DNA of 64,000 nt from Mucilaginibacter lappiensis (GCF_900155965.1 NZ_FTMG01000013.1:62001-126000); one strand, 5' to 3'; positions 27,587 to 36,246 are shown, counted from the stretch's first letter. The notes: generated from the letters alone by a model not told the origin. Made by a program: numbers and translations.

Positions 27587-29827
27587 ATGATGAAAAAATT
27601 AATAATCTGTGGATTATTTGCACTATTACTTGGTGCTATAATAATAGCATTCCGTCAAGACTCGCCACATGACGAAATGATACGGATACTTCAGAAAATC
27701 AATAGACAGAACAACAATACCGGCAACCCCTTTAACCAGGAGGCTAAAATTGCTTTTTATGATTCATTGCTTAAAAAATCGGGTAATAGTCAAAATCAAT
27801 ATCTTTTATCAGCAAAAGCATCTCTTTTACTCAAAGCCGGTAAAGAGGAGCAATCTGTAAAAATCTACGAAAACCTGCTTTACCATATGGATTTTATGCT
27901 GGGCGATAATATGCTGCCCGACCTGGGTATAGCTTATATGCGTTTGGGAGAACGTAATAACTGTATGCTTAACCATAATGGGTCTTCCTGTATTTATCCC
28001 ATTAAAGATGAAGGTGTTCATCAAATACAAACCGGTTCAAAAAAAGCGATTGAGATTTATAAAACCATTTTAAAAAACAAACCGGATGATCTTGAATCCC
28101 GATGGTTGATCAATATTGCCTATATGACTTTGGGCGAGTACCCACAAAAAGTACCCAAACAATTACTAATACCAAATTTAAATTCAGATACTGCCAACCA
28201 GGTAAAACCTTTCCCGGATATGGCAGGCAGCCTTGGACTTAATATCAATGGCCGGGCCGGAGGGGTTATTGTTGACGATTTTAATAATGATGGATACCTT
28301 GATATTATCACATCTGGATGGGATATAAGCGATCCTATGCATTATTTTCAAAATAATAAAGATGGCACCTTTACCGACCGTACGGAGCAAAGCGGATTGA
28401 AGGGCATAACCGGCGGCTTAAATATCCAGCAAACGGATTATAACAATGATGGCAATACAGATATCTTTGTTCTGAGAGGTGGCTGGCTTACCCAGGGATT
28501 TGGTAACCAACCCAGCTCTTTGTTGCGCAATAACGGTGATGGTACTTTTACAGATGTAACCATACCCAGTGGCCTGCTCTTTTTCCATCCAACCCAAACT
28601 GCCACCTGGGCCGATTTTAATAATGATGGCTGGCTTGATGTATTTGTAGGCACCGAAAGCCCAACTAACCCTTATGACCCAAACGCATCTGCCTGCGCCA
28701 TGTATATCAACAATCACGATGGAACATTTACCAATGTTTCTGCTACAGCCCATTGTAATATCATGGGGTTTGTAAAAGGTGTAACCTCTGCTGATTATAA
28801 TAATGATGGATACCCAGATATATTTATTTCGACTATGGATGGGAAAAAGTTTTTACTCCGCAATAAAGGAATAGCCGGCCCTGATGTCGACTTTGAAGAT
28901 GTTACCGCAAAATCCGGGATAGATAACAATCGGGAAAGATCATTTACCACCTGGTTTTATGATTATAATAATGATGGCTGGCCAGATATTATGGTAGCCG
29001 ATTATCAGTTTGACCGTGCCCTGGGCTACTATAGCGCCGCCGAAGCATTGGGTTCGCCGGTTCCGGGAGCTGGCAATATTTTCCTGTATAAAAACAACCA
29101 TGATGGTACATTCACCGATGTAACCAAAGAAACCGGCTTAAATAAAGTGGTTTACAGCATGGGCGGAAATTTTGGCGATATTGACAATGACGGATATCCT
29201 GACATGTATTTTGGCACGGGCAATCCCGATTTTAAATCACTAGTACCCAATAAATTTTTCAGAAATATTGAGGGGAAGAGATTTGCCGATATTACCACAT
29301 CCTCACGTACAGGTAACCTGCAGAAAGGGCATGGCGTAGCATTTGCCGATTTAAGAAATACAGGGAACCAGGATATATTTATTGAAATGGGTGGCGCCTA
29401 TATTGGTGATTCTTACACTAGTTCATTATATATGAATCCCGGTGTAAGCAATAATAATTGGATAAGTTTAAAACTAAACGGCGTTAAAGCAAACAAAGCC
29501 GCTATAGGTAGTCATATTAAGTTAACTTTTACCGAAAACGGGGTTAAGCGGAGCGTTTATAAAGATGTAAATTCAGGAGGGAGCTTTGGTTCTTCACCTT
29601 TGCGGCAGGAAATGGGTATAGGGCAGGCAAAATTGATAGATGATATTGAAATTAAATGGGCTGGTAGTAATACTGTACAGCATTTTAAAAATGTTATGCC
29701 CAATCAATTCCTGCATATTACTGAGGGTGATGATCATTATCAAACCATTACATTGGCTAAGTTAAGTTTTATCAACAAGCAGCATACTGCTCCGGTTTGC
29801 ATGCCAATGACTGCCAAAATGAAATAA
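27587..29827 (+). CDS. Exported FG-GAP/VCBS repeat protein with ASPIC/UnbV C-terminal domain
   Basis: 746 residues. An N-terminal signal helix (LIICGLFALLLGAIIIAF) is followed by ~190 helical, TPR-like residues. From ~210 to 620 come at least seven FG-GAP/VCBS units with calcium-loop patterns such as DFNNDGYLDI, DYNNDGNTDI, DFNNDGWLDV, DYNNDGYPDI and DIDNDGYPDM, predicting a beta-propeller. The C-terminal NWISLKLNGVKANKAAIGSH and IKWAGSNTVQHF match the ASPIC/UnbV domain of CRTAC1-like proteins. Such proteins are surface-exposed, calcium-binding and often linked to carbohydrate uptake, though no SusCD pair is adjacent here. Confidence 0.85.
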   Translation: MMKKLIICGLFALLLGAIIIAFRQDSPHDEMIRILQKINRQNNNTGNPFNQEAKIAFYDSLLKKSGNSQNQYLLSAKASLLLKAGKEEQSVKIYENLLYHMDFMLGDNMLPDLGIAYMRLGERNNCMLNHNGSSCIYPIKDEGVHQIQTGSKKAIEIYKTILKNKPDDLESRWLINIAYMTLGEYPQKVPKQLLIPNLNSDTANQVKPFPDMAGSLGLNINGRAGGVIVDDFNNDGYLDIITSGWDISDPMHYFQNNKDGTFTDRTEQSGLKGITGGLNIQQTDYNNDGNTDIFVLRGGWLTQGFGNQPSSLLRNNGDGTFTDVTIPSGLLFFHPTQTATWADFNNDGWLDVFVGTESPTNPYDPNASACAMYINNHDGTFTNVSATAHCNIMGFVKGVTSADYNNDGYPDIFISTMDGKKFLLRNKGIAGPDVDFEDVTAKSGIDNNRERSFTTWFYDYNNDGWPDIMVADYQFDRALGYYSAAEALGSPVPGAGNIFLYKNNHDGTFTDVTKETGLNKVVYSMGGNFGDIDNDGYPDMYFGTGNPDFKSLVPNKFFRNIEGKRFADITTSSRTGNLQKGHGVAFADLRNTGNQDIFIEMGGAYIGDSYTSSLYMNPGVSNNNWISLKLNGVKANKAAIGSHIKLTFTENGVKRSVYKDVNSGGSFGSSPLRQEMGIGQAKLIDDIEIKWAGSNTVQHFKNVMPNQFLHITEGDDHYQTITLAKLSFINKQHTAPVCMPMTAKMK

Positions 29828-29929
29828 AGATCCTATTTACAAAAACAACCAAGGCTTTGTGGCTTTTATATATTGTTAAAATAGATTATATTTAGATAAA
29901 TAATTGACCATCAACTCTAATTTTAAGCC

Positions 29930-30307
29930 ATGAGAAATTTTTTATTAGCGTGCTTCCTCCTTGTTGGGATAACAACAGTAAGCAATGCCCAAAATCATCC
30001 GGGAACCAATAGCCCGGCCGAAAAAGCTAAAGAACTGCAAAAGCAGCTTAAGCTTAATAACGAGCAAACTATTAAGATTGAAAAAATATATGAGGAATCT
30101 TCCCGAAAGTTTGATAAGATTAAGACAGATGCGCATGGCGATAATGCTAAAATGTTAACGGCTATAAAACCGCTTCGCACAACCACTATAGCCAAAATAA
30201 AAGCTGTTTTAACTACTAAGCAGACTGTAAAATATGAACAGCTGTTAAAAGAATCAAAAAATACTGGTGGCAGCGGCTGGGGCGATGGATGGAGTGCACC
30301 CAATTAA
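29930..30307 (+). CDS. Small periplasmic protein, Spy/LTXXQ-like helical protein
   Basis: 125 residues. The signal peptide MRNFLLACFLLVGITTVSNA is cut before QNHPGTN. The mature protein is all helical and charged, with ELQKQLKLNNEQTIKIEKIY and repeated Lys-rich turns, like small Spy/CpxP-type periplasmic proteins or the Bacteroidota 'Spy-like' group. The C-terminus is Gly/Trp-rich (GGSGWGDGWSAPN). A role as an envelope-stress chaperone is possible but not shown. Confidence 0.5.
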   Translation: MRNFLLACFLLVGITTVSNAQNHPGTNSPAEKAKELQKQLKLNNEQTIKIEKIYEESSRKFDKIKTDAHGDNAKMLTAIKPLRTTTIAKIKAVLTTKQTVKYEQLLKESKNTGGSGWGDGWSAPN

Positions 30308-30330
30308 GGTATTAACTTATTTTCAATAAC

Positions 30331-30363
30331 AAAAAAGTCTCTTCAAATTGATGAGACTTTTTT
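30331..30363 (+). terminator. Rho-independent terminator
   Basis: AAAAAAGTCTC / GAGACTTTTTT arms with an 11-nt loop, ending in a T-run, lie 24 bp after the stop of the gene at 29930. Confidence 0.85.
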
Positions 30364-30420
30364 GTTGTATTGTGTTGTTGATAAACCTTATATGAAATCA
30401 ATCTATCTCCACACTCAATA

Positions 30421-30452
30421 AAAAAACCTGCGGACATATACATATTCGCAGG
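30421..30452 (-). terminator. Terminator of the exporter operon
   Basis: CCTGCG (30427-30432) and CGCAGG (30447-30452) pair. On the minus strand the hairpin is followed by a run of six T. It sits 30 bp after the stop of the HlyD-like gene and closes the minus-strand operon that starts at 35137. Confidence 0.8.
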
Positions 30453-30480
30453 CATAACTATTGTTTATTATTAACGAGAT

Positions 30481-31206
30481 TTAGCTGTTTCTGTCAAATA
30501 AGCTTCCGAATATCCTTAAAAAGATATTTTTCTTAGATAATTCTATATATCCATCTCCTGTTAGCGTACTGGCTAAGGGTATAGTTTTATTCTTGATGGT
30601 TCTTAGGCCATCTGTTAGTTTTACTTTGGCTATATATTTATCATGTACCGGGATCCTGATAATTTCTGTTATCCTGCCCTCTAAGGAGCCAAATGTTGCT
30701 GCAGAGTATTCGGCCAGATTGATCATCACTTTCTGGTTGGGCAAAACTTCACCAACCCTTTCTGGTTTTATATACAACCGTACCTCATAATTCCCTAATG
30801 CAGGATTGACGATAATGGTGTTTTTCCGCGGGTTATCCTCAGTACCCTTAAGCACAATAGCTTTACCCAAAACCGGGCTGGTAATTACCGAAGTGATTTT
30901 ACCAGACGAATTGGTTTCAATGAGTAAGGTATCAGTAGGCTTAACCGTCTGACCATCTTTGATGTCTGTTTTATATAACTCGGCTCCATCTTTTAACCAG
31001 CTAACCTTAAAGGGCTGGTTCTTGGTGTCAATAACCACGGTTGACGGCAGCAGCGATGGGAAACTTATTATGGTTGAGCATAAAATAACGATGCCGAAAA
31101 CAAATAAAAACATCATAATGCCCCATCTAATTAACCAGGGAGGCACATTACCTATAATTTCCTCAACCTCATAACTGTGTTCTACAAAATCCAATCTATC
31201 TGGCAT
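30481..31206 (-). CDS. HlyD-like membrane fusion / adaptor protein of the peptide exporter
   Basis: 241 residues, short for the family. One membrane helix at about residues 28-50 (GIMMFLFVFGIVILCSTIIS) is followed by beta-rich domains without a long coiled-coil hairpin. The segments VSWLKDGAELYKTDIKDGQT and LNLAEYSAATFGSLEGRITE (as NQKVMINLAEYSAATFGSLE) match the beta-barrel and membrane-proximal parts of bacteriocin-type HlyD proteins. It lies 10 bp after the C39 ABC transporter and would link that inner-membrane exporter to an outer-membrane channel. No TolC gene is nearby. Confidence 0.8.
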   Translation of the reverse strand: MPDRLDFVEHSYEVEEIIGNVPPWLIRWGIMMFLFVFGIVILCSTIISFPSLLPSTVVIDTKNQPFKVSWLKDGAELYKTDIKDGQTVKPTDTLLIETNSSGKITSVITSPVLGKAIVLKGTEDNPRKNTIIVNPALGNYEVRLYIKPERVGEVLPNQKVMINLAEYSAATFGSLEGRITEIIRIPVHDKYIAKVKLTDGLRTIKNKTIPLASTLTGDGYIELSKKNIFLRIFGSLFDRNS

Positions 31207-31216
31207 AATCCAAAAT

Positions 31217-33517
31217 TTAAGCAGCGTCCAATTCTAATTGATTTTTAACAAGCTCATAATATTTACCTCTTTTTTGCACCAGCTCCAGGTGATTACCCAC
31301 TTCAATGATAGTTCCGTTTTCCATCACTACAATCTGGTCGGCATTTTTTACGGTACTTAACCGGTGAGCAATAACCAATACGGTTCGCCCTTTAAAAAAG
31401 TCATGCAGGTTTTGCATAATAACCGTTTCGTTATTGGCATCAAGCGCACTGGTGGCCTCATCAAAAAATAGGTACTTAGGTTGTTTATACACAGCCCTGG
31501 CAATAAATATCCTTTGCTTTTGGCCGCCGCTCATCCCGGTACCCGTATTGCCTATTTTGGTAGTAAGCCCTAACGGAAGTTTTTTAATATAGTCCTGAAT
31601 ATTGGCAACTTTAATAGCATGTTGTAAAATTTCCTCGTTAGGGGTATCCTCATTGGCGGCAATGTTGCGCGATATGGTATCTGAGAAAATATAACCTTCC
31701 TGCATCACCGTTCCGCAAATTTTCCGCCAGTCCCTGGCAGACAGGTCCAATATATCCGATTCGTTTATCGTGATCTGGCCCTCTGTTGGCGGGTAAAACT
31801 TCAGCAACAATTTTAACAGGGTACTTTTTCCGCTGCCGCTTGATCCTACAATCGCAGTCACTTTACCCTCTGGTATAAACAAATCAATGTTTTTAAGAAC
31901 TTTAACGGATTGCGAGCCGCCATACTGGAATGAAACATTATCCAGGTGTATACCTCTTTTGGTATTATAGGTTTTCCCGTTGATGATCTGGCTATTGATC
32001 ACATTGTCGGTACTTTCGCTCGTTTCAAACAACTCTTTGTTTACTTTTCCAGCCTTGGTCGATAGGTCGATCTCCTCATTACTTTGGTCATGGATCTCGC
32101 TTAACCGCTCCAAACTTATTTTGGCATCCTGAACGCTCCTTACAAAACCGATAATCTGGTTAAGCGGATTGTTCATTTGCCCTACCACATACGATATACT
32201 GAGCATAACCCCAAGCGAAATGCTGTTATTGATCACTAAAAAAGCAGCTGTGGATGATATCAGGATGTTTTTAAGTTGGGTAACAAATGACGAACCTATT
32301 TCCTGGTATTGCTCCAGAGCCAGACTCTGGATATTTACTTTAAATAACCGGGCTTGTATACGCTCCCACTCCCATCTCCTGGTTCTTTCGCAATTGTTCA
32401 GTTTAATCTCCTGCATGCTGGTAACCAACTCATATATGGTGTTTTGATTTTCACGCATACGTTGAAAACGTACATAATCAAGATCCTTACGTTTTTTCAG
32501 AAAGAGGAGTACCCAGGCAATGGAAATGGTACTACCAATTGCAAAAATGGCCAATATCTTAACATTGTAGGAACCCAGTACAATGGAGAATATCAATATA
32601 TTGATGATAGAAAACAGCGTACTTAGTGTCGAACCTGTTAAAAACGTTTCGATACGGTGGTGATCATTGATCCTTTGTGTAATATCACCTACGTTTTTTG
32701 ACTCAAAATAACTGATAGGGAGTTTCATGAGCTTAACCAGGAAATTGGAAATGATGGTTACGCTCACCCGTGTATTAATATGCAGCAACATCCAGTTTCT
32801 GATCATATCAACCGTCATACCGCCTACAAACAGGAAAAGCTGGGAGAAAAGAACCAGGTAGATAAAGTCTATATTATGCCGTTGTATGCCAAAATCGACC
32901 ATACTTTGCGTCAGGAACGGGAATATCAGGGCGATAAGACTGCTTAACAACATCCCCACGATAACCTGAACAACATACTTTTTATACGGCGCTATATATT
33001 TAAACAGGAATTTAAATCCGCTTGATTTTGTTTTGTTGTTTTCTTCCTGATTATAAAATTCAATAGTTGGCTCCAGGATCAATGCCACCCCTTTATGATC
33101 GCCGGTATTCATCCAGAACTTTGAAAAAGTTGCCTGGTCAATAGATATCAGATTGTGTCCCGGGTCGGCGATCAAAAACTTCAGTTTTTTATTTTTGGAT
33201 AATAATCCTCCTTTAATTAATTGAATATCGTACAGCACAACAAAGTGTTCCTGGTTCCAGTGCAGGATACAAGGCAGTGGAACATCCTCAACCAGTTGGT
33301 TCAACGTAATTTTAACACCCAATGTTTTTATGCCGATTTTTTCAGCGGCTTCGCCCAAACCAAGCAAATTAACCCCCTGGCGGGTAATAAATGAGTTAGC
33401 CCTTAAAAAATCTAATGAATAATCTTTGCCATAATATGATGCGATCATCTTTAAACAAGTGGGGCCGCAATCCATGTGGTCTAACTGCTTATGAAATTTA
33501 AATTTCTTTTTCATCAT
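31217..33517 (-). CDS. Peptidase C39-containing ABC exporter (double-glycine leader protease)
   Basis: 766 residues. The N-terminal C39 domain has all three catalytic positions: Cys17 (DHMDCGPTC), His91 (WNQEHFVVLY) and Asp118 (IADPGHN). Six membrane helices follow at ~160-440. The ATPase domain has Walker A GSSGSGKST, signature MSGGQKQR and Walker B YLFFDEATSALD. Such exporters cut after a GG site while secreting the peptide. It can serve the two precursors of its own operon and plausibly the five GG-leader peptides divergent from it. No second exporter is seen in the window. Confidence 0.95.
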   Translation of the reverse strand: MMKKKFKFHKQLDHMDCGPTCLKMIASYYGKDYSLDFLRANSFITRQGVNLLGLGEAAEKIGIKTLGVKITLNQLVEDVPLPCILHWNQEHFVVLYDIQLIKGGLLSKNKKLKFLIADPGHNLISIDQATFSKFWMNTGDHKGVALILEPTIEFYNQEENNKTKSSGFKFLFKYIAPYKKYVVQVIVGMLLSSLIALIFPFLTQSMVDFGIQRHNIDFIYLVLFSQLFLFVGGMTVDMIRNWMLLHINTRVSVTIISNFLVKLMKLPISYFESKNVGDITQRINDHHRIETFLTGSTLSTLFSIINILIFSIVLGSYNVKILAIFAIGSTISIAWVLLFLKKRKDLDYVRFQRMRENQNTIYELVTSMQEIKLNNCERTRRWEWERIQARLFKVNIQSLALEQYQEIGSSFVTQLKNILISSTAAFLVINNSISLGVMLSISYVVGQMNNPLNQIIGFVRSVQDAKISLERLSEIHDQSNEEIDLSTKAGKVNKELFETSESTDNVINSQIINGKTYNTKRGIHLDNVSFQYGGSQSVKVLKNIDLFIPEGKVTAIVGSSGSGKSTLLKLLLKFYPPTEGQITINESDILDLSARDWRKICGTVMQEGYIFSDTISRNIAANEDTPNEEILQHAIKVANIQDYIKKLPLGLTTKIGNTGTGMSGGQKQRIFIARAVYKQPKYLFFDEATSALDANNETVIMQNLHDFFKGRTVLVIAHRLSTVKNADQIVVMENGTIIEVGNHLELVQKRGKYYELVKNQLELDAA

Positions 33518-33523
33518 TATTAT

Positions 33524-34717
33524 TTAATAGCTCATCATTGAATGTATTTCATTAAAAACATTATCGTACGAAAGCAAGTTCTTTTTTGCTTTACTTAAAA
33601 CCTTTTGCGGCAGGCTATTCATTAGTGTATTATGTATATGACATATTAACTTGAGCGAATCATGACAGTAAACCGAACGATTGTTAAACCCATTTAACGC
33701 ACTATACCGGTTGGGTAAAAAGCCTCCGCCGCAAATACTGACAACCTTGCAGTTACAACATGGATAAGGCAATTCCTGGTGACTGTTATAGTGCAGGTTC
33801 AGCTGGTTATTTTGTAATGCGGTATCCAGATCTATTTCCAAAATGTTCATGTTTTCTTTGGTCATACCATGCCCGCATATTTTTAACGCGCCCGAAACCT
33901 CAATACTCCCATCAGTTTCAATGATCAAAAAATCGAGCTTTTCGCCTCCGAAGTATTGTGAGCTTTGTTTTAACCCTATGCACAATCCCAGTATTTGCTC
34001 AAATATGGGAATAGATGGTTTGGGCTTATCATCAACATACCAGCGGTCAAAAACTTTGATCAGCCAGTCAGCATACACTGTTGCATTTTTAACCCAATCC
34101 GGTGGCGGAACGTCCCAGGAAGCATAAGGTAAAAGCAAATTAAAGCTCCTGATATTTAGCCTCTTTATTTGCTGATATAACCTGTCCGGATCTGCCTGGG
34201 TATTGATAACCGTTAATATGCCCAGGTTTAGCTTGCCCTGGTAACTATTCACCAGGTTAATAGCCTCTAAAACTTTTTCATATGATCCGTTACCCGCATG
34301 ATCAACACGTTTGCTGTCATGAATTTCCTCGTAGCCGTCTAAACTGATGCCGATAGTTATCGCTTCTGACAAAAAAAATTCGCACCATTCTTTGGTCAAA
34401 AGCACACCATTGGTTTGAACGGCAAAATGGAGATGCGTTTGCGGTTTAATGATTTCTCTGGCCTTTTTGATAAACTCCGAGAAAAACACCATACTTTGCA
34501 AAAGAGGTTCGCCCCCATGAAAAACAAAATGAAAACTCCTGATATTATGCTTTTCACAATGCCGCGATACCTTTTGCAAAATCGCTTCAACCACCTTTAC
34601 CGACATAAACTTCGGCTGATTCTGGTAGGTTAAATCGCCCAGATTGTAAACGTAGCAATAGGTGCAATTCAGATTACATCTGCTTGCTACTTTTAAAACG
34701 AGCGTATTCAAGTTCAT
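33524..34717 (-). CDS. SPASM-domain radical SAM peptide maturase (first of three)
   Basis: 397 residues. The 4Fe-4S motif C-x3-C-x2-C is at Cys14, Cys18 and Cys21 (ASRCNLNCTYCYVYN). FHGGEPLL supplies the SAM-binding GGE. The C-terminal SPASM region has PCCNCKVVSICGGGFLP and a NGFNNRSVYCHDSLKLI segment. The layout is that of the FxsB/GrrM-type maturases that form cyclophane (aromatic side chain to beta carbon) crosslinks. It lies 37 bp downstream of the two small precursor genes, which are its likely substrates. The gene order (precursors, maturase, C39 exporter, adaptor) is a complete minimal RiPP operon. Confidence 0.88.
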   Translation of the reverse strand: MNLNTLVLKVASRCNLNCTYCYVYNLGDLTYQNQPKFMSVKVVEAILQKVSRHCEKHNIRSFHFVFHGGEPLLQSMVFFSEFIKKAREIIKPQTHLHFAVQTNGVLLTKEWCEFFLSEAITIGISLDGYEEIHDSKRVDHAGNGSYEKVLEAINLVNSYQGKLNLGILTVINTQADPDRLYQQIKRLNIRSFNLLLPYASWDVPPPDWVKNATVYADWLIKVFDRWYVDDKPKPSIPIFEQILGLCIGLKQSSQYFGGEKLDFLIIETDGSIEVSGALKICGHGMTKENMNILEIDLDTALQNNQLNLHYNSHQELPYPCCNCKVVSICGGGFLPNRYSALNGFNNRSVYCHDSLKLICHIHNTLMNSLPQKVLSKAKKNLLSYDNVFNEIHSMMSY

Positions 34718-34754
34718 TTAGCTTAGGGATCAGCAATCATGTTTTGGTCAGTTT

Positions 34755-34943
34755 TTAACCATTAGTTTTTTTATCTACGTGTACCTCAATAAAACCCGGA
34801 AGACCGGAATCCATTGTTTCAATAAATCCACCGCTAATGGTATCACCACCTTCTAATTCAATTCCTTTGAGTTTTAGCTGCTCAATTGCTGATGACTTCA
34901 AGTCATGCTCAGCCGGGGCTGATTTTTTGTCTTTCTTTTTCAT
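34755..34943 (-). CDS. Putative RiPP precursor peptide with duplicated GFIE motif
   Basis: 62 residues. The leader is Lys-rich and then contains two candidate double-glycine sites (IELEGG and DTISGG). A core after the second GG would be 23 residues long, with F-I-E occurring twice (FIET and GFIEV) and a basic tail. No Cys is present. The start codon overlaps the stop of the preceding precursor as ATGA. Aromatic-x-acid triplets are plausible targets for a SPASM maturase (inference). The leader is not similar to that of the five plus-strand precursors. Confidence 0.65.
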   Translation of the reverse strand: MKKKDKKSAPAEHDLKSSAIEQLKLKGIELEGGDTISGGFIETMDSGLPGFIEVHVDKKTNG

Positions 34944-35137
34944 TTTGAATAATAGTTATTGTCCTGATCAAAAATTACCGAACTCTTGGTCCATATATTC
35001 TTTTTCTCCGGATCATGATAAAGCGGTTTATACTCTTTATCGCCCCCGTTTATAGTTGTTAATGCCTCATTATCCAAAATAGATTGATCATCCTGGGCAG
35101 CTAATGCTTGTTTAAAATGATTTAAGTCCTTTTTCAT
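34940..35137 (-). CDS. Putative RiPP precursor peptide with GG leader and aromatic-x-Lys motifs
   Basis: 65 residues. The leader MKKDLNHFKQALAAQDDQSI ends in EALTTINGG, a standard double-glycine site. The 34-residue core is rich in aromatic and charged residues and contains NIWTK and ends in YYSK, two aromatic-x-Lys triplets of the type crosslinked in darobactin-like or triceptide RiPPs. It has no Cys. It is the first gene of the minus-strand operon and overlaps the next precursor by 4 bp. Its 5' leader carries the shared promoter box at 35224-35238. Confidence 0.65.
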   Translation of the reverse strand: MKKDLNHFKQALAAQDDQSILDNEALTTINGGDKEYKPLYHDPEKKNIWTKSSVIFDQDNNYYSK

Positions 35138-35223
35138 AATGTCCTTAATCTTTTTAGGTTTAACTCGATTTAATTGTGCTGTTGTTTATGTAATTATAGC
35201 GAAGAATGTAATTAAGGCCTTCA

Positions 35224-35238
35224 TTTTTTCGACCAATT
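35224..35238 (-). promoter_or_regulatory. Shared RiPP-regulon box upstream of the minus-strand operon
   Basis: On the minus strand the sequence reads AATTGGTCGAAAAAA, matching the TTRGTCGAAAAA core found before the six plus-strand units. The downstream -7 element (about TATAATTA, 35191-35198) is weaker and the leader to the ATG at 35137 is longer, about 86 nt against 52-54 nt in the others. Confidence 0.6.
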
Positions 35239-35516
35239 CAGGGGTTTGGGTGACTAATTGACATAATCCTTCCGCTTATGAAAATGAGCAGGTTACTGGT
35301 TTTTCTGCACATAAATAACTACCTGTAAAAACCAATAAATATAGAAGCGTTATTATAACAGCATGAGTGGCATAATTGCACCATGTATTCATGAGAAAAT
35401 ATCTAAGATTAGCCTTAGCGTTATATGCTTGTCAATTTAGTTCATTGTGCAGCATTTTTTCCGGTTCTAAAGTCATAAAATCTATGATAATTGATCATTA
35501 GCCTGAAAGATGGCGC

Positions 35517-35563
35517 AGTTAGTCGGAAAAGTTTCACTCCAGCTGATAGTCCGGCTAGTTTTA
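35517..35563 (+). promoter_or_regulatory. RiPP-regulon promoter of precursor 1
   Basis: GTCGGAAAAGTTTC (one change from the consensus) is followed by 19 nt and then CTAGTTTTA. The GTTTC end and TAGTTTTA fit the -33 (TTTG-like) and -7 (TAnnTTT) boxes of Bacteroidota promoters. The ATG is 54 nt after the box. Confidence 0.65.
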
Positions 35564-35589
35564 TCATAAACAAATTAAAATTTAAAATC

Positions 35590-35796
35590 ATGTCAGAAAA
35601 AAAAGGGACTAACAGCTTCAGGCTAAACCTTGATGAACTAACTCCTGAAGAGTTATTCAACAAAATGAAAAAATTACAGAATGACGCATTGAAAGAAGCC
35701 GGTGAATCTATTTCCGGTGGGGCCCAGGCCGGAACAACCGTTCTTCACTCTTCTGGGGCAGGAACATTCAGTAAATCTTTTGACCCGGGAACCTGA
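35590..35796 (+). CDS. RiPP precursor 1 of the RLNLDELTPE-leader family (core with FSKSF)
   Basis: 68 residues from the ATG at 35590; the open frame extends upstream but the promoter box lies inside that extension and all paralogues start at MSE. The leader NSFRLNLDELTPEELF with KKLQNDALKEAGESISGG is shared with four paralogues. The core after GG, about 24 residues, has seven Ser/Thr, His in VLHSS, and ends GTFSKSFDPGT. It is the only family member with Lys instead of Arg after F-S, and F-S-K-S-F resembles the W-S-K-S-F end of darobactin. The R-L-N-L-D motif resembles the FNLD box used by LanB enzymes. It has its own promoter and terminator. Confidence 0.82.
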   Translation: MSEKKGTNSFRLNLDELTPEELFNKMKKLQNDALKEAGESISGGAQAGTTVLHSSGAGTFSKSFDPGT

Positions 35797-35800
35797 TGAC

Positions 35801-35836
35801 AAAAAAGCCGGCTGTTATGAAAACGCTGGCTTTTTG
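35801..35836 (+). terminator. Terminator of precursor 1
   Basis: AAAAAAGCCGGC / GCTGGCTTTTT forms a stem with one mismatch and a ~12-nt loop, ending in five T, right after the precursor 1 stop. Confidence 0.7.
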
Positions 35837-35902
35837 AAGCATACCGGTCGTTGATCATGAATACATACAGGTATAAAGCGTTATTGGTCTTTAGGCCGCT
35901 TT

Positions 35903-35949
35903 GATTGGTCGAAAAAGTTTCGCTTTAAATCACAACCCCATTAGCTTTA
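35903..35949 (+). promoter_or_regulatory. RiPP-regulon promoter of precursor 2
   Basis: GATTGGTCGAAAAAGTTTC is followed after exactly 19 nt by TTAGCTTTA (35941-35949). The distance to the ATG at 35976 is 54 nt from the box end. Confidence 0.7.
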
Positions 35950-35975
35950 TTGTAAACAAACTAAAATTTAAAGCC

Positions 35976-36182
35976 ATGTCAGAAAAAAAAGGATCTTACA
36001 GCTTCAGGCTGAATCTTGACGAATTAACTCCGGAGCAGTTATTCGACAAACTGAAAAAATTACAAAATGATGCACTGATTGATGCAGGCGAATCTATTGC
36101 CGGCGGCGCCGACAAACAAAGCTCTGTAAGTGTAGTTCACGGTTCTGTAAGCGGTACTTTCAGCAGGGCTGCTCAAAACTAA
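35976..36182 (+). CDS. RiPP precursor 2 of the RLNLDELTPE-leader family
   Basis: 68 residues from ATG 35976, preceded by AAATTTAAAGCC as in the paralogues. The leader reads YSFRLNLDELTPEQLFDKLK and ends DAGESIAGG. The core starts ADKQSSVSVVHGSVSGTFSR and ends AAQN: seven Ser/Thr, one His, one Phe, one Arg and no Cys. The Arg directly after F-S is the expected target of the peptide-arginase-like protein at 46519, and the Ser/Thr residues are targets of the LanB dehydratases (inference). It is a separate transcription unit. Confidence 0.85.
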   Translation: MSEKKGSYSFRLNLDELTPEQLFDKLKKLQNDALIDAGESIAGGADKQSSVSVVHGSVSGTFSRAAQN

Positions 36183-36196
36183 TTGTAGCTCTACGC

Positions 36197-36246
36197 GCTA
36201 AAAACAAAACCCGATGCGCCATAGCGCATCGGGTTTTGTTTTTAGC
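36197..36246 (+). terminator. Terminator of precursor 2 (23-bp perfect stem)
   Basis: The arm 36197-36219 pairs perfectly with 36224-36246 over a CATA loop. The stem contains ACCCGATGCGC / GCGCATCGGGT and ends in a GTTTTGTTTTT tail. Confidence 0.85.

Larger units (their letters stand above)
35138..35589. other. Divergent control region between the two RiPP transcription units
   Basis: About 450 bp without a supported gene. It holds the minus-strand copy of the shared box (35224-35238), the plus-strand copy before precursor 1 (35517-35563) and AT-rich sequence between. A 25-codon ATG frame at 35363-35440 has no leader-like features and I do not call it. Confidence 0.6.

Noticed and set aside
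33524..34717. Sactisynthase role for the SPASM enzymes
   Set aside because: The precursors lack the cysteines needed for sactionine thioether links.
35363..35440. 25-codon ATG frame in the divergent RiPP control region
   Set aside because: No leader motif, GG site or ribosome-binding context like that of the precursors; it lies between promoter elements.
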